A DNA stretch of 36,445 nucleotides from JAHEJB01 sp041748175. Lineage in GTDB: Bacteria; Bacteroidota; Rhodothermia; Rhodothermales; Rubricoccaceae. Below are positions 22,755 to 31,290 of this stretch, piece by piece. Made by a program: the position numbers and the translations under genes. Under the pieces are notes generated by a model, which did not search any database, was not told the DNA's origin, and saw nothing but the letters and a program-made list of their open reading frames with translations. The stretch is from assembly GCA_041748175.1 (NCBI GenBank), contig JBGTDU010000045.1, positions 1 through 36,445 of the forward strand, given 5' to 3'. Numbering within the stretch: the first letter of the stretch is position 1; each line of letters opens with the position of its first letter.

Positions 22755-24284
22755 TTAACTCGGAGGCGATGCTCCCGCCTCGTCATCGTGCTCCGACCCG
22801 AGAAATCGACGCGCAGCTGCACGGATAAGCCGAATATCGGAGCGATGATAAAGCCGAGCCGCGAACACCAGCGGCACATACGCCCCGACGAGCCCAATCC
22901 GCCAACCCAGCCGGAGACCGGTAGGCCATCCGAGCGATAGCTGAGCCAGAGCCCACAGGCCAGCGACTAACAATATCGCGCTCAGCAACACCGACCACGG
23001 ATATCCCGCGTGAATCTCTCGCTCGGCAATCACGCCCGTTCCGCATGCCAACGCGCCGAATGCCACAAACGTCGCAATGGCGGCACCAATGAGCCCGAAC
23101 CGCGGAATCAGCAACAGATTGAGCCCGACATTGGCTGCGGCCGCAAGTGCCACACTAATCGCTACTGTTCGGGTCCGCCCCGCCGCGTAGAGCACATTGA
23201 CTGCAATGAAGTAGATACCGTTCATCAGGAAGCCGAGAGCGATGAGCAGCACGAGCGGCTCGACCGTCAGGTACTCGGCTTGATCGGTGAACAAGCCCGT
23301 CACGTCCCTTGAAAAGAGTGCGACGCCAAGCACAGCCCAAGCCGTCCAGATGGAGAAATGCCGAAACACGCGCCGATGAAGTGGAGCGGCAGACTCGTCC
23401 GTCGCGAGCGCTTTCAAGCCGATGACGGTAAACGCGAGCTGGAAACTCTGAACGAAGAACATATTCAGTGTGCCGCCGAGCTTCGAGGCCCACTCGTACA
23501 CGGCGACCGGTGCTGGGCCAAGGAGCGCGTCGATAATGAATCGATCGCCGATGTTGAGAAAGCGCGAAGCGAGCCCAGCGGCTACAAGCGGCGCCCCGAA
23601 AACCATCAAACGTTTCGCAAGCGTCAGGCTGAAACCCTTTCCGGCTACCAGCCCGACCCAGCCGCCCAAGCCAAGTCCGATAACCACAGCCGAGGCAGCG
23701 TATCCCTTCATAACGCCGAGAAGCCCTTCCCCGGCTACCGCGAGAAAAAAGACGACAGCGCCGATCAACACGAACCATTCAACAGCGAGGGCGAGCACGA
23801 AGAGGCCGGGTCGCTCGCGTGCGCGCAGTTCCGCATAGCCAACATCCCCGACCGTCTTGAATGCGATATAAACCGCGAAGAAGCGAATCAGAGGAGCCCG
23901 CGAGGAATCATCCAGCACGACAGACGCGACGGTGGACGCCCCCATCCAGCCGACCGCGAGCAGCAGAGCCGACGACGCAATGGCCACGACCAGCGCCGTG
24001 CTCGGCACGGAGGCCCTCTCCTCCTCCGAGGTTGTCATTGCCAAGGAAAACTTGATGAGCCCGAGAGGCAGTCCTAGACCGCCCAGGAGTAGGACCAACC
24101 GGGCTAGCGCGTCGAGCTGCGAGAGATAGCCAAAGTCCGCCTGCGGCAAGTAGGCCGGATCGAGATAGAAAACAGCCAGTATCAGGCCACTCGCCTTCAA
24201 CACGACATTGCCGAGGGCGTAAACGCCACTCTGACGCAGCAGGGGGAGCAATCGACCGGTATCAGTCACGCAACCCGCCGCCAA
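22755..24284 (-). CDS. Wzx-type oligosaccharide flippase (MOP/PST family)
   Basis: The 509-residue polytopic protein has about 12-14 helices, beginning LLRQSGVYALGNVVLKASGLILAVFYLDPAYLPQADFGYLSQLDALARLVLLLGGLGLPLGLIKFSLA. Later features typical of polysaccharide flippases are FGAPLVAAGLASRFLNIGDRFIIDALLGPAPVAVYEWASKLG and ALAAAANVGLNLLLIPRFGLIGAAIATFVAFGALA. It probably flips a lipid-linked surface glycan across the inner membrane. The start overlaps the GT2 gene by 23 bp. Last gene of the polysaccharide cluster; the BMC promoter region follows its stop. Confidence 0.88.
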   Translation of the reverse strand: MAAGCVTDTGRLLPLLRQSGVYALGNVVLKASGLILAVFYLDPAYLPQADFGYLSQLDALARLVLLLGGLGLPLGLIKFSLAMTTSEEERASVPSTALVVAIASSALLLAVGWMGASTVASVVLDDSSRAPLIRFFAVYIAFKTVGDVGYAELRARERPGLFVLALAVEWFVLIGAVVFFLAVAGEGLLGVMKGYAASAVVIGLGLGGWVGLVAGKGFSLTLAKRLMVFGAPLVAAGLASRFLNIGDRFIIDALLGPAPVAVYEWASKLGGTLNMFFVQSFQLAFTVIGLKALATDESAAPLHRRVFRHFSIWTAWAVLGVALFSRDVTGLFTDQAEYLTVEPLVLLIALGFLMNGIYFIAVNVLYAAGRTRTVAISVALAAAANVGLNLLLIPRFGLIGAAIATFVAFGALACGTGVIAEREIHAGYPWSVLLSAILLVAGLWALAQLSLGWPTGLRLGWRIGLVGAYVPLVFAARLYHRSDIRLIRAAARRFLGSEHDDEAGASPPS

Positions 24285-25191
24285 AAAGTCGGAACAAACC
24301 GCACGCAGCGCCGCCTGCCGTCACCATGTTCCGCGCTGCTCTGAACCGTTGGCGACGCAGGAAGAGCGCGAATGGGAGGCGCATCAACCCCTCCCCTGCC
24401 TGTTTGAACATCTTGCCTAGGGCGAACACCCCCGCCCGAGGGCGCCCATAGACATGCGCAAAATGTCGCACAGAGTACGACGCTCCTGCGTGGATGCGTC
24501 GGGCGAGGTAGGTGGGGCTGTACTTGTGGGCGGCCTCGTGATGCCAAACCGCCATGTCGGGCGCGTAGTACGTGCGATTACCGAAACGCCCGTAGAGACG
24601 AGCAAACAGGTCTGTCTCCTCTCCGAAATTTGCAAAACCACCCTGCATCCCAAGCGCGGGGTCGAACCCATTCAACGCCTCCAACAGAGATCGCGCCACC
24701 ACCATGTTGCCACCGGAAAAACCGAAGATAGCGGCGAGGCCTTTGAGCGGTCCCATTTCCTTTGCAAACGTGCGTGTCACGTAATCGGAATCGAACCAGG
24801 CTGGTGGCGGCTCTTCGAAAGCAGGGTAAATCGGCCCGCCAATAGCACTCGGTGTTGGTCCCACCGTATGTAGCGCTGAATGAAGCGCGGCCAGCCATCC
24901 GGGCTGGATGATTGCATCGTCGTCCAGATATGCAACGTATTGCGCCGACGACTCGCGATAGGCGCGGTTCCGCGCGTGGCTGAGTCCCTGGGAGTGCTCC
25001 TGCACATACCGTATCTCAGAATTGCCAGCGATGTGGCGCCGCGCAACTTCGCCCGTTTCATCGGTTGAGCAGTTGTCGACGACGAGAATCTCACACGCTT
25101 TGCCAATTCCTTCTTCTGATAACAATGCAGCGAGGGCGCGGTCCAAGTAAGATGCGCGATTGTATGTACAGATCGCAATCGTGATTGTCAT
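24262..25191 (-). CDS. Family 2 glycosyltransferase
   Basis: The 309-residue protein is a GT-A fold inverting transferase. It starts MTITIAICTYNRASYLDRALAAL, has the nucleotide-binding VVDNCSTDETGEVARRH, the metal-binding YLDDDA and an acceptor-site GEETDLFARL, the GT2 ED-type motif. The C-terminal 70 residues (FALGKMFKQAGEGLMRLPFALFLRRQRFRAARN) are basic and hydrophobic, suggesting membrane association. It likely adds one sugar to a cell-surface glycan precursor; the donor is unknown. It lies 16 bp after the pyruvyl transferase-like gene and overlaps the flippase gene. Confidence 0.9.
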   Translation of the reverse strand: MTITIAICTYNRASYLDRALAALLSEEGIGKACEILVVDNCSTDETGEVARRHIAGNSEIRYVQEHSQGLSHARNRAYRESSAQYVAYLDDDAIIQPGWLAALHSALHTVGPTPSAIGGPIYPAFEEPPPAWFDSDYVTRTFAKEMGPLKGLAAIFGFSGGNMVVARSLLEALNGFDPALGMQGGFANFGEETDLFARLYGRFGNRTYYAPDMAVWHHEAAHKYSPTYLARRIHAGASYSVRHFAHVYGRPRAGVFALGKMFKQAGEGLMRLPFALFLRRQRFRAARNMVTAGGAACGLFRLFGGGLRD

Positions 25192-25207
25192 CGTCGTTTA
25201 AGATCAA

Positions 25208-26173
25208 TCACTGACTTATTCCTAGCGCGCGTCGCAGCCGCTTCTGCGCCCAGCGGCTCGACAGCAACCAACGTACAGGCCGGATCTGATGAAGTGCCCG
25301 ACTGACGGAAGTGATAGGAACCTCGTCCGCCCACTTCACGCCGCGGTGGCGCAATGAATACTCCCATACCGCGCGGTTCTTGAAGTAGCTGTTCGGGCAC
25401 AGCGTTGTCGGGATGCCCATAATGCTCCCGAGAATCGCTGAATGCAAGCGATTGGTCACGATCTCTGAGGCACTCGCGTGCACCGAGAGCCAGGCGTCGA
25501 AGCCCGGCGCGATTTCTACCGGGTCGCCCCAAACGGCCGTGTACTCGCGTGCTGCTATTGGCAAGGCTTCCTTGTCCTCGCGAATCGCGTAGAAGTTGTA
25601 GTCAAGATTCGGATGCCGAGCAAGGTCCGTGTCCGACAAATTCAGGGCTGTGTCATGGTCCAGAATGGTTTCTACTGATTCCGGGACCGCTTGCCTGAGC
25701 AACCGGTACGACGTTTCCTCTCGCGCCATCATAACCAGCCGTTCGCACGAAGCGCGCTGCACCACGCGCCCAATTCGCTCTCGTAAAAAGTCGAGGTCGT
25801 CCCAGTAGGTCTGTGGCCCCTGAATCACCACGCCCTTGTGCAAGGTCGCCCTCTCGAGTGCGACAATTGGCTTGCCCGACCAAATCGGGTTGTAGCCGCC
25901 ACCGCCATGAAGGTAGAGAGCGGTATCCACGTCGAAGGAGTTGGCCAGGAACTCCTCATAGCCTATAACCGAAAAAGTCAATCCCTCCTGCCGAGCGATT
26001 TTCTCGGCCCCCATATAGATCAGGTGGTCTCCTGCATTCCCTCCCGGTCGGACGAATACAAACGCCCGGTCGGCGTAGGTTGAAAAGAGGCGCTGGACCT
26101 CGGCAGACCGGGTTGTTGAGGCGACCTTTGGCGAAGTCATGCGCATTTGGGAGGATTCGCTCTTTACCCACAA
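25208..26173 (-). CDS. Polysaccharide pyruvyl transferase family protein
   Basis: The 321-residue protein resembles the pyruvyl transferase (CsaB/ExoV-like) family: FVFVRPGGNAGDHLIYMGAEKIARQEG near residue 40, LYLHGGGGYNPIWSGK, KGVVIQGPQTYWDDLDFLRERIG, MMAREETSYRLL, and the C-terminal EIVTNRLHSAILGSIMGIPTTLCPNSYFKNRAVWEYSL. In the family, phosphoenolpyruvate is used to add ketal pyruvate to a sugar; some members transfer other groups. The start at 26173 leaves a 9-bp gap to the GT4 gene; starts at the Met10 or Met12 codons are also possible. Confidence 0.87.
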   Translation of the reverse strand: MWVKSESSQMRMTSPKVASTTRSAEVQRLFSTYADRAFVFVRPGGNAGDHLIYMGAEKIARQEGLTFSVIGYEEFLANSFDVDTALYLHGGGGYNPIWSGKPIVALERATLHKGVVIQGPQTYWDDLDFLRERIGRVVQRASCERLVMMAREETSYRLLRQAVPESVETILDHDTALNLSDTDLARHPNLDYNFYAIREDKEALPIAAREYTAVWGDPVEIAPGFDAWLSVHASASEIVTNRLHSAILGSIMGIPTTLCPNSYFKNRAVWEYSLRHRGVKWADEVPITSVSRALHQIRPVRWLLSSRWAQKRLRRALGISQ

Positions 26174-26182
26174 AATTCGATG

Positions 26183-27526
26183 CTATGAATCGGAATCTTT
26201 CAATGGATTCGCAAGAGGATTTTTGGCGTGAGAAAGTACGGCAGCTAGTTGTCGCGTCTGCTCTTTTCGCGTGTACTGGGCGACTCCAGTTGGGTCTGGT
26301 CGCGGGTTGGTTTCGCCGTCAGCCCACTTCTCATAGAGCGCAAGAAGAAGCTCGGTGAGGCCCTGCTCGTCGCCGTGTGCGAGGAGCCGGCCGGAATCTG
26401 TTTCGGCGAGAAGCGCTGCCGCGTCGCCTCCAACGGGTCCGAGGGCGATCACCGGCGAACCCGAGGCAACGTACTCGTAGAGTTTTCCGGTGATCATCCC
26501 CGCATCGTGGCGAAACGGCTCAATGACCAACAGCAAGGCATTTGCCAGGCGCATGATCTGAACGGCCTCAGCGTGCGAGACATAGGCGCCGATCTCGACC
26601 ACATCCTGAAGACCATGCCTTTCAATCGCCTTTCTGATTACCTCGTCCACTGCGCCTACCAACCGAACTCGCAAGCGCTCAGCCTTGCCCTCTTCGCGCA
26701 ACTTGCTGAGTGCCGCCCAAAGCGCCGACGGATTGCGAGATTTGTAAAGACTGCCCACGTGGGCGATTGTGAAGACGGACGGGTCGAGAGCTTCCGAATC
26801 ATCGAGGGTTGGGAAATCCTCTGCATCAAATCCGTTGTGAATGACGGCGATATCGGAATCCGACCTCCCGGACTTCTGCAAAAGCACCTTCTTCCAGTAC
26901 GGGCTTACGGTTGTAATCCGGTTGGCCTCGGACAAGACGCCAGACTCCAGGCGTTCGTCGCGGTGCCGTGCAAAGCGCGAGATTGGCAGGTCGTCGTAGA
27001 AGTTCGTATCCGTCCACAGATCGCGAAAGTCAGCTACCCACGGAACGCCCGTTCTCACCCTCAATTTCCTGCCGATGAGATGTACAGAATGTGGCGGCCC
27101 GGATGTAAAGAGGACGTCGAACGGTGCCCTATTATGGAGGCGCATCCCCTCGCGAATGGCGAATGGTACCCACCCCACACGGGCATCGGGGAGAAAGACA
27201 TTGGCGCGCAGCCAACTGGCCGCTGCCTCGATCAGCCCACCCTCGCGCTTCACCGAACCGACCATCACCGCGTCCTTTTTAACCCGACCGGTCAGGCGGG
27301 CGTACGCCCCGAACGGATCCAGTGACCGAGTTCGATGAACGGATACGCCGTCTGGAATTTCGTGGGCAAGCTCGGCGTCGTGGTGCGGGTATGCGCCCTC
27401 CTCTACCGTGAGTACCGTCGGCTCAAAACCGAACTCACGCAGGTACTTGACAAATTTCAGAACACGCTGGACGCCCGGCCCACCGGACGGCGGGAAGTAA
27501 TACGAAACGACTAGAACGCGCCGCAA
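26183..27526 (-). CDS. Family 4 glycosyltransferase
   Basis: The 447-residue GT-B fold protein starts MRRVLVVSYYFPPSGGPGVQRVLKFVKYL, typical of GT4 enzymes with the GG acceptor-binding loop. The C-terminal domain has FTIAHVGSLYKSRNPSALWAAL, RVRLVGAVDEV, VEIGAYVSHAEAVQIMRLANALLLVIEP and the nucleotide-sugar binding E-x7-E-like AGMITGKLYEYVASGSPVIALGP. It retains the donor-sugar configuration. The donor and acceptor are unknown. An antisense frame of 358 codons overlaps it and is a GC-rich shadow. Confidence 0.9.
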   Translation of the reverse strand: MRRVLVVSYYFPPSGGPGVQRVLKFVKYLREFGFEPTVLTVEEGAYPHHDAELAHEIPDGVSVHRTRSLDPFGAYARLTGRVKKDAVMVGSVKREGGLIEAAASWLRANVFLPDARVGWVPFAIREGMRLHNRAPFDVLFTSGPPHSVHLIGRKLRVRTGVPWVADFRDLWTDTNFYDDLPISRFARHRDERLESGVLSEANRITTVSPYWKKVLLQKSGRSDSDIAVIHNGFDAEDFPTLDDSEALDPSVFTIAHVGSLYKSRNPSALWAALSKLREEGKAERLRVRLVGAVDEVIRKAIERHGLQDVVEIGAYVSHAEAVQIMRLANALLLVIEPFRHDAGMITGKLYEYVASGSPVIALGPVGGDAAALLAETDSGRLLAHGDEQGLTELLLALYEKWADGETNPRPDPTGVAQYTRKEQTRQLAAVLSHAKNPLANPLKDSDS

Positions 27527-27533
27527 AACAAGG

Positions 27534-27605
27534 CTACCGGAATGAGGGCAAACGACGGCGTATCATGGCAAAGGCGGTAATAGTGGCCAGCATATAGCTG
27601 GTCAT
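27534..27605 (-). CDS. Possible 23-residue hydrophobic peptide between YfhO and GT4 genes
   Basis: A short ATG frame (MTSYMLATITAFAMIRRRLPSF) fills the 92-bp gap after the YfhO gene and ends 7 bp before the GT4 start. AGGA lies 1-2 nt before its ATG. The first 14 residues are hydrophobic and a basic cluster follows. It may be a small membrane peptide or a coupling leader; chance is equally likely. A 5-bp hairpin CCAGC-TATAT-GCTGG lies within its first codons. Confidence 0.2.
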   Translation of the reverse strand: MTSYMLATITAFAMIRRRLPSFR

Positions 27606-27618
27606 TCCTATTTTTATG

Positions 27619-30213
27619 TCAAGCCGGATGCCCTCGCCGAAACCACCACCATCCGCCAAGTGCAACGGTGCCCAGATAAACGAACAGCGTGGTGAACAAC
27701 GAAATAATCAAGCCCCTTCTGTGCGATGTGGGCTCGAAGGACATCCTGACGATGTGGTGGCCCGCGGGTATCCGGACCGCCCGAAGCAAGTGGTTGGCGC
27801 GCACGATTTCAGCGGGATTATCATCGATCTGGGCGACCCAGCCAACCGGGTAGTAAACCTCACTTACAACCATCAGGCGTGGTTCGTCCGTCTCCACTTC
27901 CCAAACAAGCTCGCGAGGCGTAAACCTTCGCAGCTCGACGGTTTTCGTGCTCGTGGTATCGGAGGGCGCTGGCCGGAAACCCTCCACGTTCTCGTAGAGC
28001 ACAGCGGTTTGGGACAGATCGAGAGTCGTGTCGCGGAGGCGCGCAAGGGCTTCCTGCTCGTCGGCGATCACCTCGATGTCGTCCACAAAAAACGCGCGCG
28101 GCAGGTAGTTCTCTTTTTCCAGGACCAGCAAACCTGTTTCTTCGCTACGATAAACCGGTGCTAGTCCCGGAAGTGGTGTGGAGGCGATGATATAGCGCGT
28201 GCTCATCAAATCCAGCGCATTCCGGTTCAACGACGACGGGTCCAGCAAGAGCAACCGATCGATGTAGTCCTGGTAGAGCGCCAGCTTGGCTGCATTATAC
28301 CCGCCTGTCGATTCGTAGTAATAGGCCGTCCGCCCATCGTTCATCGCGTTGAGGGCTAGCGGCAACGTCCGGAAATGCCCGGGACCACCCGCTTCCTCCA
28401 CCTTGTTCTGGATGAAGCGGTCGAAATCGTATTCGGGGATGGCCGAGGCGATGTTCGACTCTCTCCGCAGTGCCGGGTTGTCCTCATTGAAGTACCTCCT
28501 TCCCACGCCCCAGAGGTCGATGGTAGTAAGCAGGATGAAGCCAGCCGCGATAGCCCAGGAGGGAATGATTTGCCTCCGATACAGGACCAGCAGGACGAGC
28601 GCCAACGCCAGGACGAACAGACTTCGTAGCGCGTCGCGCTTCAGCAGGGCCTTCCTCTCCTCGCGAAGTGTGCCAAGATATTCGCGAGCTGTTGCCTGAA
28701 CACGCGGGTCGCTCTGAGCGATACCCGCCTGCTGTGCGACGCTCGCTTCTATCTGCTCGGGCTCGCCTTCCCGGCTGTATCCGAATAGAGAACCGCCCAT
28801 GACGAAAAGAATGGCGAGGATCACGAGCGCAGCGGTAAATCCGCCAAAGAGCCAACGCGTCTTCCGATCCTCGGCGCCGTGGGTCGGCTCCCGCCTAAGG
28901 ATGTAGTACAGTCCATACCCCGCCAGAACGGCAACAAGAATTGCGACCGCTGCCAACCACGTTTCGGGGACGCGAAATCCATCGAAGAGCGGGAGAAAGG
29001 CAAACATCGGCCGATTGACCAGGGGCAGATACTCCCCCAGCGCGAACAAAGTCATCAGGAAGGCAGCGATCCCAAGGCCAGTAGTTGCGCGGCGGCCCAC
29101 GCCAAAAATGCCAAACCCCGCCAGCAACACCGTGAGAGCGCCGAAGTAATGCGGCCCGGCGGTGAATGGCTTGGCCCCCCAGTACGTCTGCCCGCCACCG
29201 CCATAAGCGTCTGCAACGACCAGCGTAACCATCTCTTTGAAGCCCTGACTCCATGCCATCGCATACTCCCAGGCTAGGCCTCCACCCGGACCCGATGCTC
29301 GAACAGTGTAGGCTTTGAATTCCCACTGCGCGAGGTACGGCTGGGCAACCATCAATAGCGCCAGCACACTTCCAAACAGCAGCAGCGACGTTGACAGACC
29401 CCACCGGCTCCATTTCTTGAGGCGCAAAGCGGCGACACCTTCTGCCATCCACCAAACGCCAACGGCGAAAACGAGATAGTAGGTGATCTGCGGATGCCGC
29501 GCCCGGAGATTGATGGCTGCCGCGATTGCAAAGAGGAGCGCAAGCAGAAGGCTGCGGTACCACGTCGACTCCTCGGGCCTGTAAAGGATAGCGGCAACCG
29601 CCAATAGCAGCCATGGCGCATACGCCAGCGCCACATACTTGGTGTTGTGTCCGGCTACCAGGAGCAACTGTAAATACGTCGTGAGCCCAAAGGCAATGGC
29701 CGCCAGTACGCCGGGCAGTTTCAAGCGGGTGAGGAAGAAAACCAGCAGATACATCCCGCAAAGCATCACGAAGAAGTGCGCCACGGGCCAGAGCCCAAGG
29801 GATCGAAAACCGGACACCACGGTGTCGAGGCCGAGCGTCTCTGGAGGGTAGTGAATCATGTAGCCCGGCATCCCTCCAAAAACGTACGGTGCCCAGAGTG
29901 CCCGTTCTCCATTGCTGGATGCCTCATATTGAAGCATGGCCCTCGCGGTGCCGCGCCATTGAACGGTATCGCCGCCAACCAATGTGCGCCCACCGAAGGT
30001 TGTTTGCGAAAAGAAACCGAGTGCAACGACGAGCAAGAAGCCCACGCACACGGCGTGCTGCGTCCAGGCAGGCAGCATCTCCCACGCCGTCTTGTCGCGC
30101 AACGTCGGCGAAGACTTTCTCACGCGACCACGTTCGCGCCAGATCTTGTTGCCTTCAAGAGGGGCTGGCTTCTGGGTCTTGCTCGCAGGTTTGCTGCGGG
30201 TCGATTTTGCCAT
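27619..30213 (-). CDS. YfhO-family large membrane protein
   Basis: This roughly 864-residue protein has a basic cytoplasmic N-terminus, then about 12-14 helices over residues 50-560 (AVCVGFLLVVALGFFSQTTFGG, VAHFFVMLCGMYLLVFFLTRL, LPGVLAAIAFGLTTYLQLLLVAGHNTKYVALAYAPWLLLAVAAILY and others). A large extracytoplasmic domain follows and a final helix lies near the C-terminus (LIISLFTTLFVYLGTVALGGWWWF). The GHNTKYVALAYAPWLL and FGGMPGYMIHYPPE segments are typical of YfhO proteins, which in Firmicutes are linked to glycosylation of lipoteichoic acid through a GT-C-like fold. In this context it is likely a membrane glycosyltransferase of the polysaccharide cluster. The start may instead be the ATG at 30228. 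Confidence 0.88.
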   Translation of the reverse strand: MAKSTRSKPASKTQKPAPLEGNKIWRERGRVRKSSPTLRDKTAWEMLPAWTQHAVCVGFLLVVALGFFSQTTFGGRTLVGGDTVQWRGTARAMLQYEASSNGERALWAPYVFGGMPGYMIHYPPETLGLDTVVSGFRSLGLWPVAHFFVMLCGMYLLVFFLTRLKLPGVLAAIAFGLTTYLQLLLVAGHNTKYVALAYAPWLLLAVAAILYRPEESTWYRSLLLALLFAIAAAINLRARHPQITYYLVFAVGVWWMAEGVAALRLKKWSRWGLSTSLLLFGSVLALLMVAQPYLAQWEFKAYTVRASGPGGGLAWEYAMAWSQGFKEMVTLVVADAYGGGGQTYWGAKPFTAGPHYFGALTVLLAGFGIFGVGRRATTGLGIAAFLMTLFALGEYLPLVNRPMFAFLPLFDGFRVPETWLAAVAILVAVLAGYGLYYILRREPTHGAEDRKTRWLFGGFTAALVILAILFVMGGSLFGYSREGEPEQIEASVAQQAGIAQSDPRVQATAREYLGTLREERKALLKRDALRSLFVLALALVLLVLYRRQIIPSWAIAAGFILLTTIDLWGVGRRYFNEDNPALRRESNIASAIPEYDFDRFIQNKVEEAGGPGHFRTLPLALNAMNDGRTAYYYESTGGYNAAKLALYQDYIDRLLLLDPSSLNRNALDLMSTRYIIASTPLPGLAPVYRSEETGLLVLEKENYLPRAFFVDDIEVIADEQEALARLRDTTLDLSQTAVLYENVEGFRPAPSDTTSTKTVELRRFTPRELVWEVETDEPRLMVVSEVYYPVGWVAQIDDNPAEIVRANHLLRAVRIPAGHHIVRMSFEPTSHRRGLIISLFTTLFVYLGTVALGGWWWFRRGHPA

Positions 30214-30288
30214 GGGATACTGAAACATGCTCCGGAGGGCTACCGGAGATGATTTTTAGAGGTTCGAGTCGCTGAACGAGGATCGGTT

Positions 30289-30296
30289 GCAAGATA
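30289..30296 (-). promoter_or_regulatory. Candidate -7 promoter element (TATCTTGC) for the YfhO/polysaccharide cluster
   Basis: TATCTTGC followed by AACC, on the minus strand, lies 60-75 bp before the YfhO start, in the 184-bp gap after the TIM-barrel gene. It is the third copy in the window of the octamer found before glmS and the DAHP synthase gene. It may drive YfhO-GT4-PST-GT2-flippase. Confidence 0.38.
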
Positions 30297-30412
30297 CGTG
30301 TGGGCTTGGCCGAGCCGCGTTGAAGAAGGGTTTTCAGCGGTCCCTGATTGTCGTCCGCTGGAGGTGTGGCCTAGCCATCGGATGCCTGGACAGGCGAATT
30401 TGCACGTTCCTG

Positions 30413-31222
30413 CTACGCAGGTGCGCGGGCAGCCTTGATCTGTTCGTGAAGGGCGGACGCCTGGGCCAGGCCCCGTTTAGCAGGAGAATCTCCCCGGACG
30501 TCGAGGCACAAAGGCCCGGTGAATCCGGCATCAGCCAGCTTGCGAAACTGCCCTTCCCACCCAACGCCCCCTTGCCCCGGAGTCCTATCGACCCAGCCCG
30601 AGGCCTCCGTTTCGCCATCCCGGACGAAAACCATCGCCAAACGTCCACGATCAAGGAGCGCTTCCAATCCCACAGCCGGGTCGTTTCCGGCCTGCATGGC
30701 ATCTGCTGGGCTCCACGCCGCGGACACGTTGGCGTGGCCGACTGCAGCCACAAGATCCGCGAGTCGCTCGCCGGATGCACAGCCCGTCGATGCGTCGTTT
30801 CGCAAAGCCAAAGCCGTCCCAGCTCGGTGCGCAATGCGAGCGGCCTGGCTCAATACGTTCGCGGTTGTGGCCACGTCAAACTCATTCTCCGTCCCCGCCA
30901 GTGCCCCTGTGATGATCGTTTCACATCCAAGGCGATTGCAAAAATTTGCCACGTCGCTCAGGATCATGAGGTCATTCAGCCACACCGCCTTGTTGTCTAC
31001 GGAGCCCTCAAACAGACCGGGGTCGACCGCCACAATGGGCAACTCTGCATCTGCCAGGCGCGCTCGAAGCTGCTGCTCGTTCACAAACGGAACGCGGTTC
31101 CCGGACCCACCCACCGTTCGCAAGACGACGCCTTCCAGCCCCCAGAGGAGGGTATAGTGGACGGCGCGGCTGAGATCCGGCGTTACGGAATCAGTGATCC
31201 AGACGGGAAGCATAGCCAACAC
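30413..31222 (-). CDS. Sugar phosphate isomerase/epimerase-like TIM barrel with replaced metal ligands
   Basis: The 269-residue product fits the xylose-isomerase-like TIM-barrel superfamily: an ITDSVTPDLSRAVHYTLLWGLEGVVLR start, LIILSDVANFCNRLGCETIITGAL-like middle strands, and a tail PGQGGVGWEGQFRKLADAGFTGPLCLDVRG of epimerase type. Family members use E, D, H and E to bind a divalent metal. At the matching strand ends this protein has Arg141 (ALALRND), Ser171 (AAWSPAD), Phe/Val199-200 (MVFVRDG) and Asp241 (CLDVRG). It may therefore be inactive as an isomerase or do something else. Its ATG lies 14 bp beyond the terminator hairpin of the outer-membrane protein gene. A 345-codon antisense frame overlaps it and is rejected. 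Confidence 0.8.
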   Translation of the reverse strand: MLAMLPVWITDSVTPDLSRAVHYTLLWGLEGVVLRTVGGSGNRVPFVNEQQLRARLADAELPIVAVDPGLFEGSVDNKAVWLNDLMILSDVANFCNRLGCETIITGALAGTENEFDVATTANVLSQAARIAHRAGTALALRNDASTGCASGERLADLVAAVGHANVSAAWSPADAMQAGNDPAVGLEALLDRGRLAMVFVRDGETEASGWVDRTPGQGGVGWEGQFRKLADAGFTGPLCLDVRGDSPAKRGLAQASALHEQIKAARAPA

Positions 31223-31234
31223 GACGGAAAATGG

Positions 31235-31271
31235 AAAAGGGCCACCCCCACACGCAGCGGGGGCGGCCCTT
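31235..31271 (-). terminator. Rho-independent terminator after the outer-membrane protein gene
   Basis: On the minus strand AAGGGCC-G-CCCCC, a 9-nt loop, and GGGGG-T-GGCCCTT form a 12-bp stem with one mismatch. It is followed by TTCCATTTTCC, a T-rich tail. It sits 20 bp after the stop at 31291. The plus-strand direction lacks a T-run, so it acts leftward. The next gene starts only 14 bp after it, so that gene depends on read-through or on a promoter inside this region. Confidence 0.8.
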
Positions 31272-31290
31272 GGATTCGATTCTCCGCGGT

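Noticed and set aside
23358..24077. 239-codon plus-strand frame opposite the flippase gene
   Set aside because: The translation is highly charged and without motifs; the minus frame is a coherent multi-span flippase.
26249..27325. 358-codon plus-strand frame opposite the GT4 gene
   Set aside because: The minus-strand product has clear GT4 motifs throughout; the antisense translation shows no domain and is a shadow of GC-rich codon usage.
27588..27602. CCAGC-ATATA-GCTGG hairpin as a terminator after the YfhO gene
   Set aside because: Only a 5-bp stem and no T-run on the minus strand; downstream genes of the cluster continue on the same strand.
30258..30285. GGTTCGAGTC, a T-loop-like string that might mark a tRNA
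   Set aside because: No acceptor, D or anticodon arm can be folded around it on either strand.
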